From Nonomuraea soli (lineage in GTDB: Bacteria > Actinomycetota > Actinomycetes > Streptosporangiales > Streptosporangiaceae), in NCBI RefSeq assembly GCF_013761175.1, contig NZ_JACDUR010000010.1:248001-312000 (forward strand): a DNA stretch of 64,000 nucleotides, in the 5' to 3' direction. How positions within the stretch are numbered: the stretch's first letter is position 1; the number at the start of each line of letters is the position of its first letter. The notes under the pieces were generated by a model. The model worked only from the letters and a program-made list of their open reading frames with translations, made no database searches and had not been told where the DNA came from. The position numbers and the translations under genes are program-made. This document shows positions 10,516 through 17,926 of this stretch, piece by piece.

Positions 10516-10829
10516 CGCCGTCTTGGGAGCCGCCGGGCGGGCTGGGCGCGCGGGGCGGGGTGCGCGTACGGCAGGCGGCTTCTGAGGCGCTGTAACGCGC
10601 GGGCGGCCTCCGCTGATTCGTGGAGGAGAGCGGCAACTACCCTCGTAGGTCTGAAAAGTGTTTTCCCCGGTAAACCAAACATGGTCGTAAAGCGTCTAGC
10701 CGATCTGACAATTGCCCGCAATTTCAGCATATCTAGTGAAATAATGGACCGGGCAGAAAGGCTTAGTGTGGCCATTTGATTACCGCGCGTTATCGTCTCC
10801 TCAATGTGACCAATCCGTAGCCGTTCGCT
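10516..10829. other. Non-coding gap between groEL1 and the sigma-factor gene
   Basis: I see no credible gene here. The first 80 nt are G+C-rich and contain one copy of the GTACGGCAGGC word (10566-10576). From about 10640 the sequence becomes distinctly A+T-richer, as expected for a promoter region. A possible promoter is CTGACA (10705-10710) with CATATC (10728-10733), spacing 17. In Mycobacterium whiB3 occupies this interval; no WhiB-like cysteine pattern is visible here. Confidence 0.5.
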
Positions 10830-11495
10830 ATGACGACAGGGCGGATCAGCGCGGGCATCATGCCTATCGTGAGCGAGGGAAGCGTCGCCGACGCCAAAAT
10901 TGGGGTAAGGCTCGCGTCGAGACTTCCGGCACGAACGGATGACTCCGAGCTAAGGGAACTGACGAACCTGGCCGTCCAGGGAGATCGCAGTGCGATCGAA
11001 TCCCTGCTCGGTGAGTTGCGTCCGATGGTCGTGCGCTATTGCCGCGCCAGGCTGGGACGCGTTTCCGGGCAATATCACATAGCCGACGACGTGGCCCAAG
11101 AGGTATGCATTGCGGTCCTGTCCGCTTTGCCCAGATATCGGGATATGGGTAGGCCTTTCGCCTCCTTCGTCTTCGGGATCGCCGCGCACAAGGTCGCCGA
11201 CGCGCTGCGCAGCTCCGTGCGCTCCGCCGTACCCACCCAGGACCTCCCCGACGGGCCCGACGAGGGCCCGGGGCCGGAGGAGACCGTGGTGCGCTACATC
11301 GAGGTCGAGCACGCCCGCATGCTGCTCAGCCGGCTGCCCGACAACCAGCGGGAGCTGCTCCTGCTGCGGGTCGTGTCGGGCCTGTCGGCCGAGGAGACCG
11401 GTAATGTACTTGGCATGTCACCAGGAGCGGTCCGCGTGGCCCAGCATCGAGCGCTGGCCAGACTGCGGCAGATGGCCGAGCTGGAGTCGGCTTGA
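10830..11495 (+). CDS. shbA: RNA polymerase sigma factor, SigD/ShbA family (ECF type)
   Basis: A group IV sigma factor of about 221 residues. Region 2 is visible as ADDVAQEVCIAVLSALPRYR followed by FASFVFGIAAHKVADALR. Region 4 is RLPDNQRELLLLRVVSGLSA with ETGNVLGMSPGAVRVAQHR as the helix-turn-helix. Position next to groEL1 upstream of guaB2/guaB3 identifies it with Mycobacterium SigD and Streptomyces ShbA; the latter drives transcription of the principal sigma gene hrdB. The start is uncertain: the ATG at 10830 lacks a clear ribosome-binding site and an ATG at 10860 is an alternative. The next gene begins in a TTGA overlap with its stop and looks like its anti-sigma factor. Confidence 0.88.
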   Translation: MTTGRISAGIMPIVSEGSVADAKIGVRLASRLPARTDDSELRELTNLAVQGDRSAIESLLGELRPMVVRYCRARLGRVSGQYHIADDVAQEVCIAVLSALPRYRDMGRPFASFVFGIAAHKVADALRSSVRSAVPTQDLPDGPDEGPGPEETVVRYIEVEHARMLLSRLPDNQRELLLLRVVSGLSAEETGNVLGMSPGAVRVAQHRALARLRQMAELESA

Positions 11496-11758
11496 CGCCG
11501 GAGCTCCGGCGAGGGCGGGCGGGCGCGACCACGGAGAGCGGCCGCAAGGTGGCCTATCTCGAAGATCTGGCCGCGACCGACGACCTGCTCGCGGCGCTGG
11601 CGGCAGGTGAGCCCGCCGGCGACGGCGATGCCGCTGCGCGGCTGCTGGCCGCGCTGGTGGCCGACGTGAGGCGAGGGCAGGATCCGAAGGCGGCCTCCGA
11701 GGGCCGCGGGAGACGGTCGTGCGAGCAGCTGGGCGGTCCGCCTCACGCGCTCGTGTAG
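11492..11758 (+). CDS. Short RsdA-like anti-sigma-D factor (sigma-binding domain only)
   Basis: An 88-residue protein in the position of RsdA, the anti-sigma factor for SigD. The segment DLAATDDLLAALAAGE (about residues 25-40) resembles the RsdA sigma-D-binding domain, where an acidic residue precedes the LLxALAxGE helix. Normal RsdA proteins are about 300 residues and carry a transmembrane helix and an extracytoplasmic domain. Here the frame ends after a basic, low-complexity tail with no hydrophobic segment. The TTG start overlaps the sigma stop (TTGA); a GTG at 11549 is possible. The next gene, on the other strand, ends 10 nt later, leaving no room for a frameshifted remainder. Confidence 0.6.
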   Translation: MTPELRRGRAGATTESGRKVAYLEDLAATDDLLAALAAGEPAGDGDAAARLLAALVADVRRGQDPKAASEGRGRRSCEQLGGPPHALV

Positions 11759-11768
11759 AGCCCGTGGC

Positions 11769-12167
11769 TCAGTTGCGCTCTTCCGTGTCGATGACCCCGT
11801 CGACGTATCCCCTGGCGTATTCCCAGCTCACGTAGTCGGACGGGTCGGGGTGGAAGGCGGGCTCGTGCATCTGGGGTCGCCCGTTGTCGATCATCTGGCG
11901 CAGGTTGCCGCGCAGGAGTGCCCAGTCGAAGTAGTGCTGCTCGCCGCATTCCGGGCAGTCGAGGACCAGTCCCAGCACGCCTTGGGGTTCGAGCAGCGAC
12001 CGGAAGACCTCGACATCGGCCAGATCCGTGATGGCCTCATCGCGCTCGGCCGCGGTCAGCGGAACGGGGTCGTCGAGTTCACCCAGCTCGGAGGCCGGGT
12101 CATCGGGATCGTCCGCGAACGGGTCACGTGGGACATCTTCCAGCACCTTTCCACCATAGTGACCCAA
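11769..12167 (-). CDS. DUF5319 family protein (Rv3412-like)
   Basis: A 132-residue acidic protein conserved in this locus across actinobacteria. DPFADDPDDPASELGELDD near residues 16-34 and VLGLVLDCPECGEQHYFDW with a CxxC pair are the family hallmarks, and DYVSWEYARGYVDGVID closes it. The CPEC...H arrangement may bind a metal, but only two cysteines are present; function is unknown. The frame gives a TTG start at 12167, and an internal GTG eight codons in is an alternative. It converges on the sigma/anti-sigma pair, as in Mycobacterium. Confidence 0.8.
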   Translation of the reverse strand: MGHYGGKVLEDVPRDPFADDPDDPASELGELDDPVPLTAAERDEAITDLADVEVFRSLLEPQGVLGLVLDCPECGEQHYFDWALLRGNLRQMIDNGRPQMHEPAFHPDPSDYVSWEYARGYVDGVIDTEERN

Positions 12168-12284
12168 CGACCTGAGGGCACCAATAAGCGCGTCGCCGTG
12201 CGCATGTGGACGACAAAGACCCGATCTCGGCAGGGCCAGCCCTGTTTCCGGCCGAGCGGGCCGCTGTTTCTGCCCGGGGCGCTG

Positions 12285-13298
12285 TCAGCCCAGCCAGCCG
12301 CGGCGGGCTGCCTCGACGCCCGCGTGGAAGCGCGACTGCGCGCCGAGCTCGGTCATCGCGTCGGCGAACCTGGCGCGCACCGTGCGCACCGAGACGCCCA
12401 GCTGGCGGGCGATCGACTCGTCGCACATGCCCTGGGCGGCCAGCCTGATGACCTGCATCATGCCGTCGCCCCTGCGGCCCCACGGCAGCGGCACAGCCCG
12501 GTTCCACAACTCGTCGAAGAGGGAGCGCAGCACCCCCACCACGATGTGCGCGCGCACAAGGTAGAAGTTGTAGGCGTGGTCGGGCAGATTGCCGCCCCAC
12601 TGCGCGGGCAGGCCGGCCACGCTGCTGCCGGCGGTCATGAACCAGCTCGGCAGCCGGTCCATGGTGCGCACCCTGCCGCCGGTGGAGACCAGACGCTGGA
12701 GCTGCGCCCGCACGCCGGGCAGGGTCAGGGTGGCGACGGGGATGAGCACGTGCACGGTCAGCAGGTCGCGCTCCTGCGCGTCGATCCAGGGATCGGCGAA
12801 CTTCCTGACGAAGTCGTTCATGGTGCGCTCGTCGGGGACCACGGTGCAGATGTCCATCCGCGGCGCCTGGACGGCCATGCCGACGACGCTCTCGTAGAGG
12901 ATGTCGGCGCCGCTGACGAGCTCGACGGGGAACGGTCCGTCCTGGTAGTCGCGTCCGGCGTCGTAGTCGCGGATCAGGCCGCGGATGGAGCCGAGCGCCG
13001 AGTCGATGCGGCGGCTCTCCTCGGCCAGGCGGTCGAGGCGCTCGGCGATCAGCCTGCCGAGCGCGGCGGCAGGATGGCGGGCCAGGTATTCGCCCGAGCG
13101 CTCGTCGACCACGCCGAGCCGTACGAGCTCCTGCAGTTGGCGGCCGACCTTGTCGACCGGCCCGTCCATGGCTTCCGCGAGCTCGTTGAGCGTGGCCCGG
13201 TGCAACCGCAGGACCGCTGTGTACAGGGCGGCCTGCGCGTGGTCGAGGCCCAGCGTTTCCAGCGGGTCGTCCGTCGCGGTGGTGAACTCGTTGCGCAT
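12285..13298 (-). CDS. Transcriptional regulator with TrmB-like N terminus and LuxR-type HTH
   Basis: A 337-residue regulator. The N-terminal part (LGLDHAQAALYTAVLRLHRA and LNELAEAMDGPVDKVGRQLQ) is a TrmB-like winged helix. The centre is an uncharacterised sensor-like domain, and the C terminus (VIRLAAQGMCDESIARQLGV then SVRTVRARFADAMTELGAQS) is a LuxR/GerE helix-turn-helix. The ATG at 13298 has GGAG 7 nt upstream; longer frames have none. It stands between DUF5319 and guaB2 and is divergent from guaB2 across a 517-nt gap. Its target and ligand are unknown. Confidence 0.85.
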   Translation of the reverse strand: MRNEFTTATDDPLETLGLDHAQAALYTAVLRLHRATLNELAEAMDGPVDKVGRQLQELVRLGVVDERSGEYLARHPAAALGRLIAERLDRLAEESRRIDSALGSIRGLIRDYDAGRDYQDGPFPVELVSGADILYESVVGMAVQAPRMDICTVVPDERTMNDFVRKFADPWIDAQERDLLTVHVLIPVATLTLPGVRAQLQRLVSTGGRVRTMDRLPSWFMTAGSSVAGLPAQWGGNLPDHAYNFYLVRAHIVVGVLRSLFDELWNRAVPLPWGRRGDGMMQVIRLAAQGMCDESIARQLGVSVRTVRARFADAMTELGAQSRFHAGVEAARRGWLG

Positions 13299-13815
13299 GC
13301 GTAGCTCCGTTGGGGGTCGGGGCAGGCCAGGGGCCCGCCCAACGGGCGTGCCGCGAGGATAACCCGGCCATGGCGCGCTGTCCGCGTGTTGAGAGGACTG
13401 GGGTGCAACTTCGTGCACTTGCACCTTTTGACATTGCGGTGTCTCTCCGCGTAACGCAGGCTTAACCCAGCGTCGGCATTCGGACGCGAGTGGCGTGGCC
13501 ATCAGGACGCGGAGGGGGGTTCGGTGGCCCGATCGCGCCCCGCGCGAGTGCCGGTGGCTGGGGGATCGGCCGGATCACCGGCCGGCCGATCCCCCGGCAC
13601 TCTCAGGCCTTCGGGCCTCCGGGAGGGCGGCGGCGCTTCGTGGGGGTCGCCGCCCTCGCCATGGGTGGGGTACGGCAGGCGTCGGCCTCCGGTCATCCAC
13701 GATGTGCCACGCGCCGGCCTCCGGTTATCCACAAAGTGCGCAGCCGCCCCTCGGGCACGGACGGGCCGCCCCTAAACTGAGAAGCATCATCAGCGTCGGG
13801 GAGGGGTCAGCCCGC
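13299..13815. other. Long divergent intergenic region upstream of guaB2
   Basis: I see no credible gene. The region holds a GC-rich palindromic stretch around 13560-13600 (GGGATCGGCC ... GGCCGATCCC), one GTACGGCAGGC word (13670-13680), and an imperfect direct repeat (13684-13707 and 13717-13740) whose copies contain DnaA-box-like sequences. A likely guaB2 -10 box, TAAACT, lies at 13773-13778. Confidence 0.55.
13693..13733 (+). promoter_or_regulatory. Two DnaA-box-like sequences upstream of guaB2
   Basis: TTATCCACA at 13725-13733 is an exact match to the Escherichia coli DnaA-box consensus. TCATCCACG at 13693-13701 is a two-mismatch relative in the preceding direct-repeat copy. They lie about 40 and 72 bp upstream of the presumed -10 box. 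DnaA binding here is inference. Confidence 0.45.
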
Positions 13816-15297
13816 ATGTCCAAATTCACCGAAACCGGTCTCACGTTCGATGACGTGCTTCTGGTGCCCGCGTATTCGGACATGCAGCCGGGCGAGGCGA
13901 GCACCCAGAGCCGCCTGTCGCGCGGCATCACCCTCAACATCCCGCTGGTCTCCGCGGCCATGGACACCGTGACCGAGGCGCGCATGGCGGTGGCGATGGC
14001 CCGTCAGGGCGGCATCGGCATCCTCCACCGCAACCTGTCGATCGAGGAGCAGGCCACCCACGTCGACCTGGTCAAGCGCTCCGAGGCCGGGATGGTCACC
14101 AACCCGGTCACCTGCACCCCCGACGACACCCTGGCCGACGTCGAGCGCCTGTGCGCGACCTACCGCATCTCCGGCGTCCCGGTCACCGACACCGACGGCA
14201 GGCTCGTCGGCATCGTCACCAACCGCGACATGCGCTTCGAGACCGACCAGAGCCGCCCGGTGCGCGAGGTCATGACGCCGATGCCGCTGGTCACCGCCCC
14301 CGTCGGGGTCTCCAGCGACGGCGCGTTCGACCTGCTGCGCAAGAACAAGATCGAGAAGCTTCCGCTGGTCGACTCCGAGGGCCGGCTGCGCGGCCTCATC
14401 ACGGTGAAAGACTTCACCAAGAGCGAGAAGTACCCCCTGTCCACCAAGGACGCCGACGGCCGCCTCATGGTCGGCGCGGCGATCGGCGTGGCGGGCGACG
14501 CGGAGGAGCGCGCCAAGGCGCTCATCGACGCCGGGGTCGACGTGATCATCGTCGACGTCGCCCAGGGTCACTCCAAGGGCCTGGCCGACATGATCGGCAA
14601 GCTCAAGGCCAACAGCAAGGTCCAGGTCGTCGGCGGCAACATCGCCACCCGTGCCGGCGCCCAGATGATCGTCGACGCGGGCGCCGACGCCGTCAAGGTC
14701 GGCGTCGGCCCCGGCTCCATCTGCACCACCCGCGTGGTCGCCGGAGTCGGCGCGCCGCAGATCACCGCCATCCACCAGGCCTCGCTCGCCTGCGCCCCGG
14801 CCGGAGTCCCGGTGATCGGCGACGGCGGCCTGCAATACTCCGGCGACATCGCCAAGGCCATCGCCGCGGGCGCCGACACCGTGATGCTCGGCTCCCTGCT
14901 CGCCGGCTGCGAAGAGTCGCCCGGCCTGCTCATCTTCATCAACGGCAAGCAGTTCAAGTCCTACCGCGGCATGGGCTCGCTCGGCGCGGTGCGCAACCGC
15001 GAGCGCGGCGGCGCCTCCTTCAGCAAGGACCGCTACGGCCAGGCCGAGGTCTCCAGCGAGGAGAAGTACATCCCCGAGGGCATCGAGGGCCAGGTGCCCT
15101 ACCGCGGCCCCGTCTCCGCCGTGGTGCACCAGCTGGTCGGCGGCCTCCACCAGGGCATGTGGTACACCGGCTCCCGCACGATCGCCGAGCTGCACGAGAA
15201 GGGCCAGCTCATGCCCATCACGGCGGCCGGGCTCAAGGAGAGCCACCCCCACGACATCCAGATGACCGTCGAGGCCCCCAACTACCACGGCCGCTGA
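13816..15297 (+). CDS. guaB2: IMP dehydrogenase (GuaB2)
   Basis: This enzyme oxidises IMP to XMP with NAD+, the first committed step of GMP synthesis. The 493-residue protein has the usual order: N-terminal barrel start (GLTFDDVLLVPAYSD), two CBS domains (about residues 95-215), and the active-site loop GVGPGSICTTR with the catalytic Cys. The flap region KDRYGQAEV and C-terminal HHDIQMT-like end follow. The ATG at 13816 is preceded by GGGGAGGGG; the upstream in-frame extension is non-coding. The CBS-lacking paralogue guaB3 follows 54 nt downstream, as in Mycobacterium. CBS domains sense purine nucleotides. Confidence 0.97.
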   Translation: MSKFTETGLTFDDVLLVPAYSDMQPGEASTQSRLSRGITLNIPLVSAAMDTVTEARMAVAMARQGGIGILHRNLSIEEQATHVDLVKRSEAGMVTNPVTCTPDDTLADVERLCATYRISGVPVTDTDGRLVGIVTNRDMRFETDQSRPVREVMTPMPLVTAPVGVSSDGAFDLLRKNKIEKLPLVDSEGRLRGLITVKDFTKSEKYPLSTKDADGRLMVGAAIGVAGDAEERAKALIDAGVDVIIVDVAQGHSKGLADMIGKLKANSKVQVVGGNIATRAGAQMIVDAGADAVKVGVGPGSICTTRVVAGVGAPQITAIHQASLACAPAGVPVIGDGGLQYSGDIAKAIAAGADTVMLGSLLAGCEESPGLLIFINGKQFKSYRGMGSLGAVRNRERGGASFSKDRYGQAEVSSEEKYIPEGIEGQVPYRGPVSAVVHQLVGGLHQGMWYTGSRTIAELHEKGQLMPITAAGLKESHPHDIQMTVEAPNYHGR

Positions 15298-15351
15298 CCG
15301 GTCGAGGCACCCAGCGCTCCCAGCAGGCACCACGGAAGATAGGCAAGACAG

Positions 15352-16473
15352 ATGACTCAGCAGGTGGAGATCGGCCGCGGCAAGTCCGGGCGCCGTGCCT
15401 ACGCCCTCGACGAGATCGGCCTGGTGCCCTCTCGCCGCACCCGCGACCCCGAAGAGGTCTCGATCAACTGGCAGATCGACGCCTACCGGTTCGAGTCGCC
15501 GGTCGTCGTGGCGCCCATGGACAGCGTCGTCTCGCCGGCCACCGCCATCGAGATCGGCCGCCTCGGCGGCCTGGCCCCGCTCGACCTCGAAGGTCTGTGG
15601 ACCCGCTACGAAGACCCGCTGCCGCTCCTGGAGGAGTGCTCGACCCTCGACGACGAGGCGGCCACCAGGCGGCTGCAGGAGATCTACAGCGCCCCCATCA
15701 AGGAGGAGCTGATCGGGCGGCGCATCCAGGAGATCCGCGAGTCCGGGGTGACGACCGCCGTACGGCTGTCGCCGCAGAAGACCGTGCAGTACTACAAGGC
15801 CGTCATCGACGCGGGCGTCGACATCTTCGTCATCCGCGGCACCACCGTCTCGGCCGAGCACGTGTCGTCCAACGCCGAGCCGCTCAACCTCAAGCAGTTC
15901 ATCTACGAGCTCGACGTCCCCGTGATCGTCGGCGGCTGCGCCACCTACACCGCCGCGCTCCACCTCATGCGCACCGGCGCCGCAGGCGTGCTCGTCGGCT
16001 TCGGCGGCGGCGCCTCCCACACCACCCGCAACGTCCTGGGCGTCGCGGTGCCGATGGCCACCGCCATCTCCGACGTGGCCGCGGCCCGCCGCGACTACAT
16101 GGACGAGTCCGGCGGCCGCTACGTCCACGTGATCGCCGACGGCGGCATGGGCACCTCGGGCGACATCGCCAAGGCCATCGCCTGCGGCGCCGACGCCGTC
16201 ATGGTCGGCTCACCCCTGGCCCGGGCCAGCGAGGCGCCGGGGCACGGCTTCCACTGGGGCTCCGAGGCGCACCACGCCGACCTTCCGCGCGGCAAGCGCG
16301 TGCACTTCGGCACGGTGGGGACGCTGGCGCAGATCCTGCACGGTCCGTCGAGCGCCGCGGACGGGTCGATGAACCTGATGGGCGCGCTGCGGCGGACGAT
16401 GGCTTCGACGGGGTACTCCGACATCAAGGAGTTCCAGCGCGTCGAGGTAGTCGTGGCGCCGCCGCAGCGGTAG
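15352..16473 (+). CDS. guaB3: GuaB3-family IMP dehydrogenase-like protein
   Basis: A 373-residue paralogue of IMP dehydrogenase without CBS domains. It keeps the barrel landmarks VVVAPMDSVVSPATA and VHVIADGGMGTSGDIAKAIA. The catalytic cysteine loop GSICTTR of GuaB2 is missing; the corresponding stretch after FVIRGTTVSAEHVSS does not carry it. GuaB3 is the third gene of the mycobacterial guaB2-guaB3 pair. Its activity has long been uncertain; a cyanobacterial GuaB3 has been reported to act as an IMP dehydrogenase. It is likely co-transcribed with guaB2. A repeat-rich, gene-free region follows. Confidence 0.9.
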   Translation: MTQQVEIGRGKSGRRAYALDEIGLVPSRRTRDPEEVSINWQIDAYRFESPVVVAPMDSVVSPATAIEIGRLGGLAPLDLEGLWTRYEDPLPLLEECSTLDDEAATRRLQEIYSAPIKEELIGRRIQEIRESGVTTAVRLSPQKTVQYYKAVIDAGVDIFVIRGTTVSAEHVSSNAEPLNLKQFIYELDVPVIVGGCATYTAALHLMRTGAAGVLVGFGGGASHTTRNVLGVAVPMATAISDVAAARRDYMDESGGRYVHVIADGGMGTSGDIAKAIACGADAVMVGSPLARASEAPGHGFHWGSEAHHADLPRGKRVHFGTVGTLAQILHGPSSAADGSMNLMGALRRTMASTGYSDIKEFQRVEVVVAPPQR

Positions 16474-16574
16474 ACGGAGTCGCGAGGGTGGCGGGCATCG
16501 CGTGAAACGAGGCCGCCACTCGGGCGTCCGGGGGCAAAGAGGCTCGCGGACGTCGGGCCGCGCCGGTGTCGGGC

Positions 16575-16780
16575 CGCCGGTGTCGGGCGTTTGGCCTCGG
16601 GCTTCGGGCCTCGGGCCTCGGGCTTCGGGCTTCGGGCGGGCCCCGGGCGGGCCTCGGGCGGGCCTCGGGCGTCGGATCCGGGCGTCGGCTCGCCGGTGTC
16701 GGGCGTTTGGCCTCGGGTCCCGGGCCTCGGGTCTCGGGTCTCGGGCCTCGGGCGTTGGGTCCCGGGCGTCGGCTCGCCGA
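16575..16780 (+). repeat. Heptamer repeat tract with a 27-bp direct repeat
   Basis: Units of the type CTCGGGC, TTCGGGC and GTCGGGC follow one another with few interruptions. In addition an exact 27-bp segment (containing GGTGTCGGGCGTTTGG) occurs at 16575-16601 and again at 16691-16717, a spacing of 116 bp. This suggests that a block containing several heptamers was itself duplicated. Confidence 0.8.
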
Positions 16781-16877
16781 TGTGGGACCGCGGCTGCAAG
16801 ACCGCGGCTGTGGGACCGGGGGTATCCGCTCGGCTGCGGCGGGTCGTCTGTGTCGGCCCGCGTGTGCCGGGCCCCTG

Positions 16878-17063
16878 CGGAGGCTTGCCTGCGGTGGCTG
16901 CCCTGCGGTGGCTTGCCTGCGGTGGCTGCCCTGCGGTGGCTGCCTGGCGTGGCTCGCTCGGCTTTGGCTCGCCTGCGTCATGGTGTGTCTGGCACGGGGG
17001 GTGGCTGGCACCGGGTGGCTGGCACCTGGTGGTGCCGCACGTGGCGATGCCGCACGTGGCGGT
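16878..17063 (+). repeat. Second repeat tract: GGTGGCTGCC-like and GCCGCACGTGGCG-like units
   Basis: About four units alternate between TGCGGTGGCTTGCC and TGCGGTGGCTGCCC (16878-16955). They are followed by GGTGGCTGGCACC twice (16997-17029) and a GCCGCACGTGGCG pair (17034-17062). The unit differs from the heptamer tract upstream. Confidence 0.7.
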
Positions 17064-17197
17064 GTGACGACAGCCTCGGCCTGTGCGGTGTGGCATGTGG
17101 CGGTGTGGCCTCGGCTGTTCGGTGTCAGTGGACGCTTGGCCGAAGGTTGGGGGTCTCGTGATCTCGTGGCGTCCTCGCGTGTGGTGCGGTGGGTCGC

Positions 17198-17926
17198 ATG
17201 GTCCGCTACCGGGTGCGGGTCGCCCGTCACGAGGGGCCTGACTGGCGGCAGTGCGACTCCTGCCACCTGATCATCTCGGTCGGCCAGCCGTACCACGAGG
17301 GCGACAAGTTGTGCGCGCTCCTTGGCTGGGTCGAGGCGCGTTTCGCCACTGTGCACGTGACCGTCGCCGACACCCTCTACCGCCACAACGGCGGCGAGCT
17401 GGGCGGGGGAGAGGTGGCTGAGACTCGGCGACGCGGTGACGCCTGGCTGGAGCGTAACCGCGGCGTGCTCGGGGCGGCGACGATCCACCGCTGGGACGAC
17501 TGGCTCGCGCACCCCGGCTACCCGGAAGCCCGCCGCCGCATCGACCGGTTTCTCGCCGATCAGCTTCTTTTCGCCGAGTTGGTCGACCGGCATGTCACCG
17601 CGGTCGTGGCCCGGCTGGCGGCGAGGGGGGTGAGCGCGGGGGATCGTGCGGGCTATACCGCCTACCTGGTGGAGGAGCTGGCCTGTATGGAGCTGTTCTC
17701 GCGGGTTCTGTCGGCGGTGGAGGTGTATCCGGGGTCGCTGGGCCTGGCGATGGAGGGTTGCCGTCGACTCGACGGTGCTCCGCCAGGCCTGGTGGTACGG
17801 CGGAACGTCCAGGTCGACTTCCGCAGGCGGCTAGGACCTGCGCAGTCGCAGCCGCAGGACGAGGATCAGGCTCAGCAGGACGGCGGCGCCGATGCCGATG
17901 CCGATCCCCATGGCGGGCAGGGGTGA
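17198..17926 (+). CDS. tRNA-dependent cyclodipeptide synthase (CDPS), XYP-type
   Basis: CDPSs use two aminoacyl-tRNAs to make a 2,5-diketopiperazine in the cytoplasm. Numbering from the ATG, the first strand reads CHLIISVGQPYHEGDKL, whose Ser27 fits the nucleophilic Ser (AlbC Ser37). VTVADTLYRHN is the conserved second block. The YLVEE motif gives Tyr156 and Glu160 (AlbC Tyr178/Glu182) and VEVYPGS gives Tyr177-Pro178 (AlbC Tyr202 plus Pro). Gln, not Asn, follows the Ser by three residues, so this is the XYP rather than NYH subfamily. Length (242 residues) is normal. ATG 17198 is preferred over GTG 17189; neither has a good ribosome-binding site. The last ~30 residues are low complexity and lie antisense to the next gene. 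No P450, oxidase, methyl- or prenyltransferase is adjacent, so the product is unpredictable. Confidence 0.85.
   Translation: MVRYRVRVARHEGPDWRQCDSCHLIISVGQPYHEGDKLCALLGWVEARFATVHVTVADTLYRHNGGELGGGEVAETRRRGDAWLERNRGVLGAATIHRWDDWLAHPGYPEARRRIDRFLADQLLFAELVDRHVTAVVARLAARGVSAGDRAGYTAYLVEELACMELFSRVLSAVEVYPGSLGLAMEGCRRLDGAPPGLVVRRNVQVDFRRRLGPAQSQPQDEDQAQQDGGADADADPHGGQG

Larger units (their letters stand above)
16474..17197. other. Repeat-rich gene-free region between guaB3 and the cyclodipeptide synthase
   Basis: Every open frame here translates to low-complexity sequence (Pro/Arg/Ala/Thr or Gly/Arg/Ala rich) with no recognisable domain, so I regard it as non-coding. It consists of degenerate short repeats in three blocks: CTCGGGC-like heptamers, then GGTGGCTGCC-like units, then GGTGGCTGGCACC and GCCGCACGTGGCG units. 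Confidence 0.6.

Noticed and set aside
12231..12244. CAGGGC/GCCCTG hairpin after the LuxR-type gene
   Set aside because: The stem is at most 5-6 bp with a tiny loop; too weak to call a terminator.
13807..16505. Open frames over 750 codons on both strands across guaB2 and guaB3
   Set aside because: They are antisense or shifted shadows of the two well-conserved genes, with low-complexity Asp/Gly/Val- or Arg-rich translations and no domains; high G+C makes such frames common.
16424..17593. 389-codon minus-strand frame over the repeat region, rich in Pro, Arg, Ala and Thr
   Set aside because: It follows the DNA repeats, runs into the antisense of the CDPS gene, and has no start with a ribosome-binding site or any domain.
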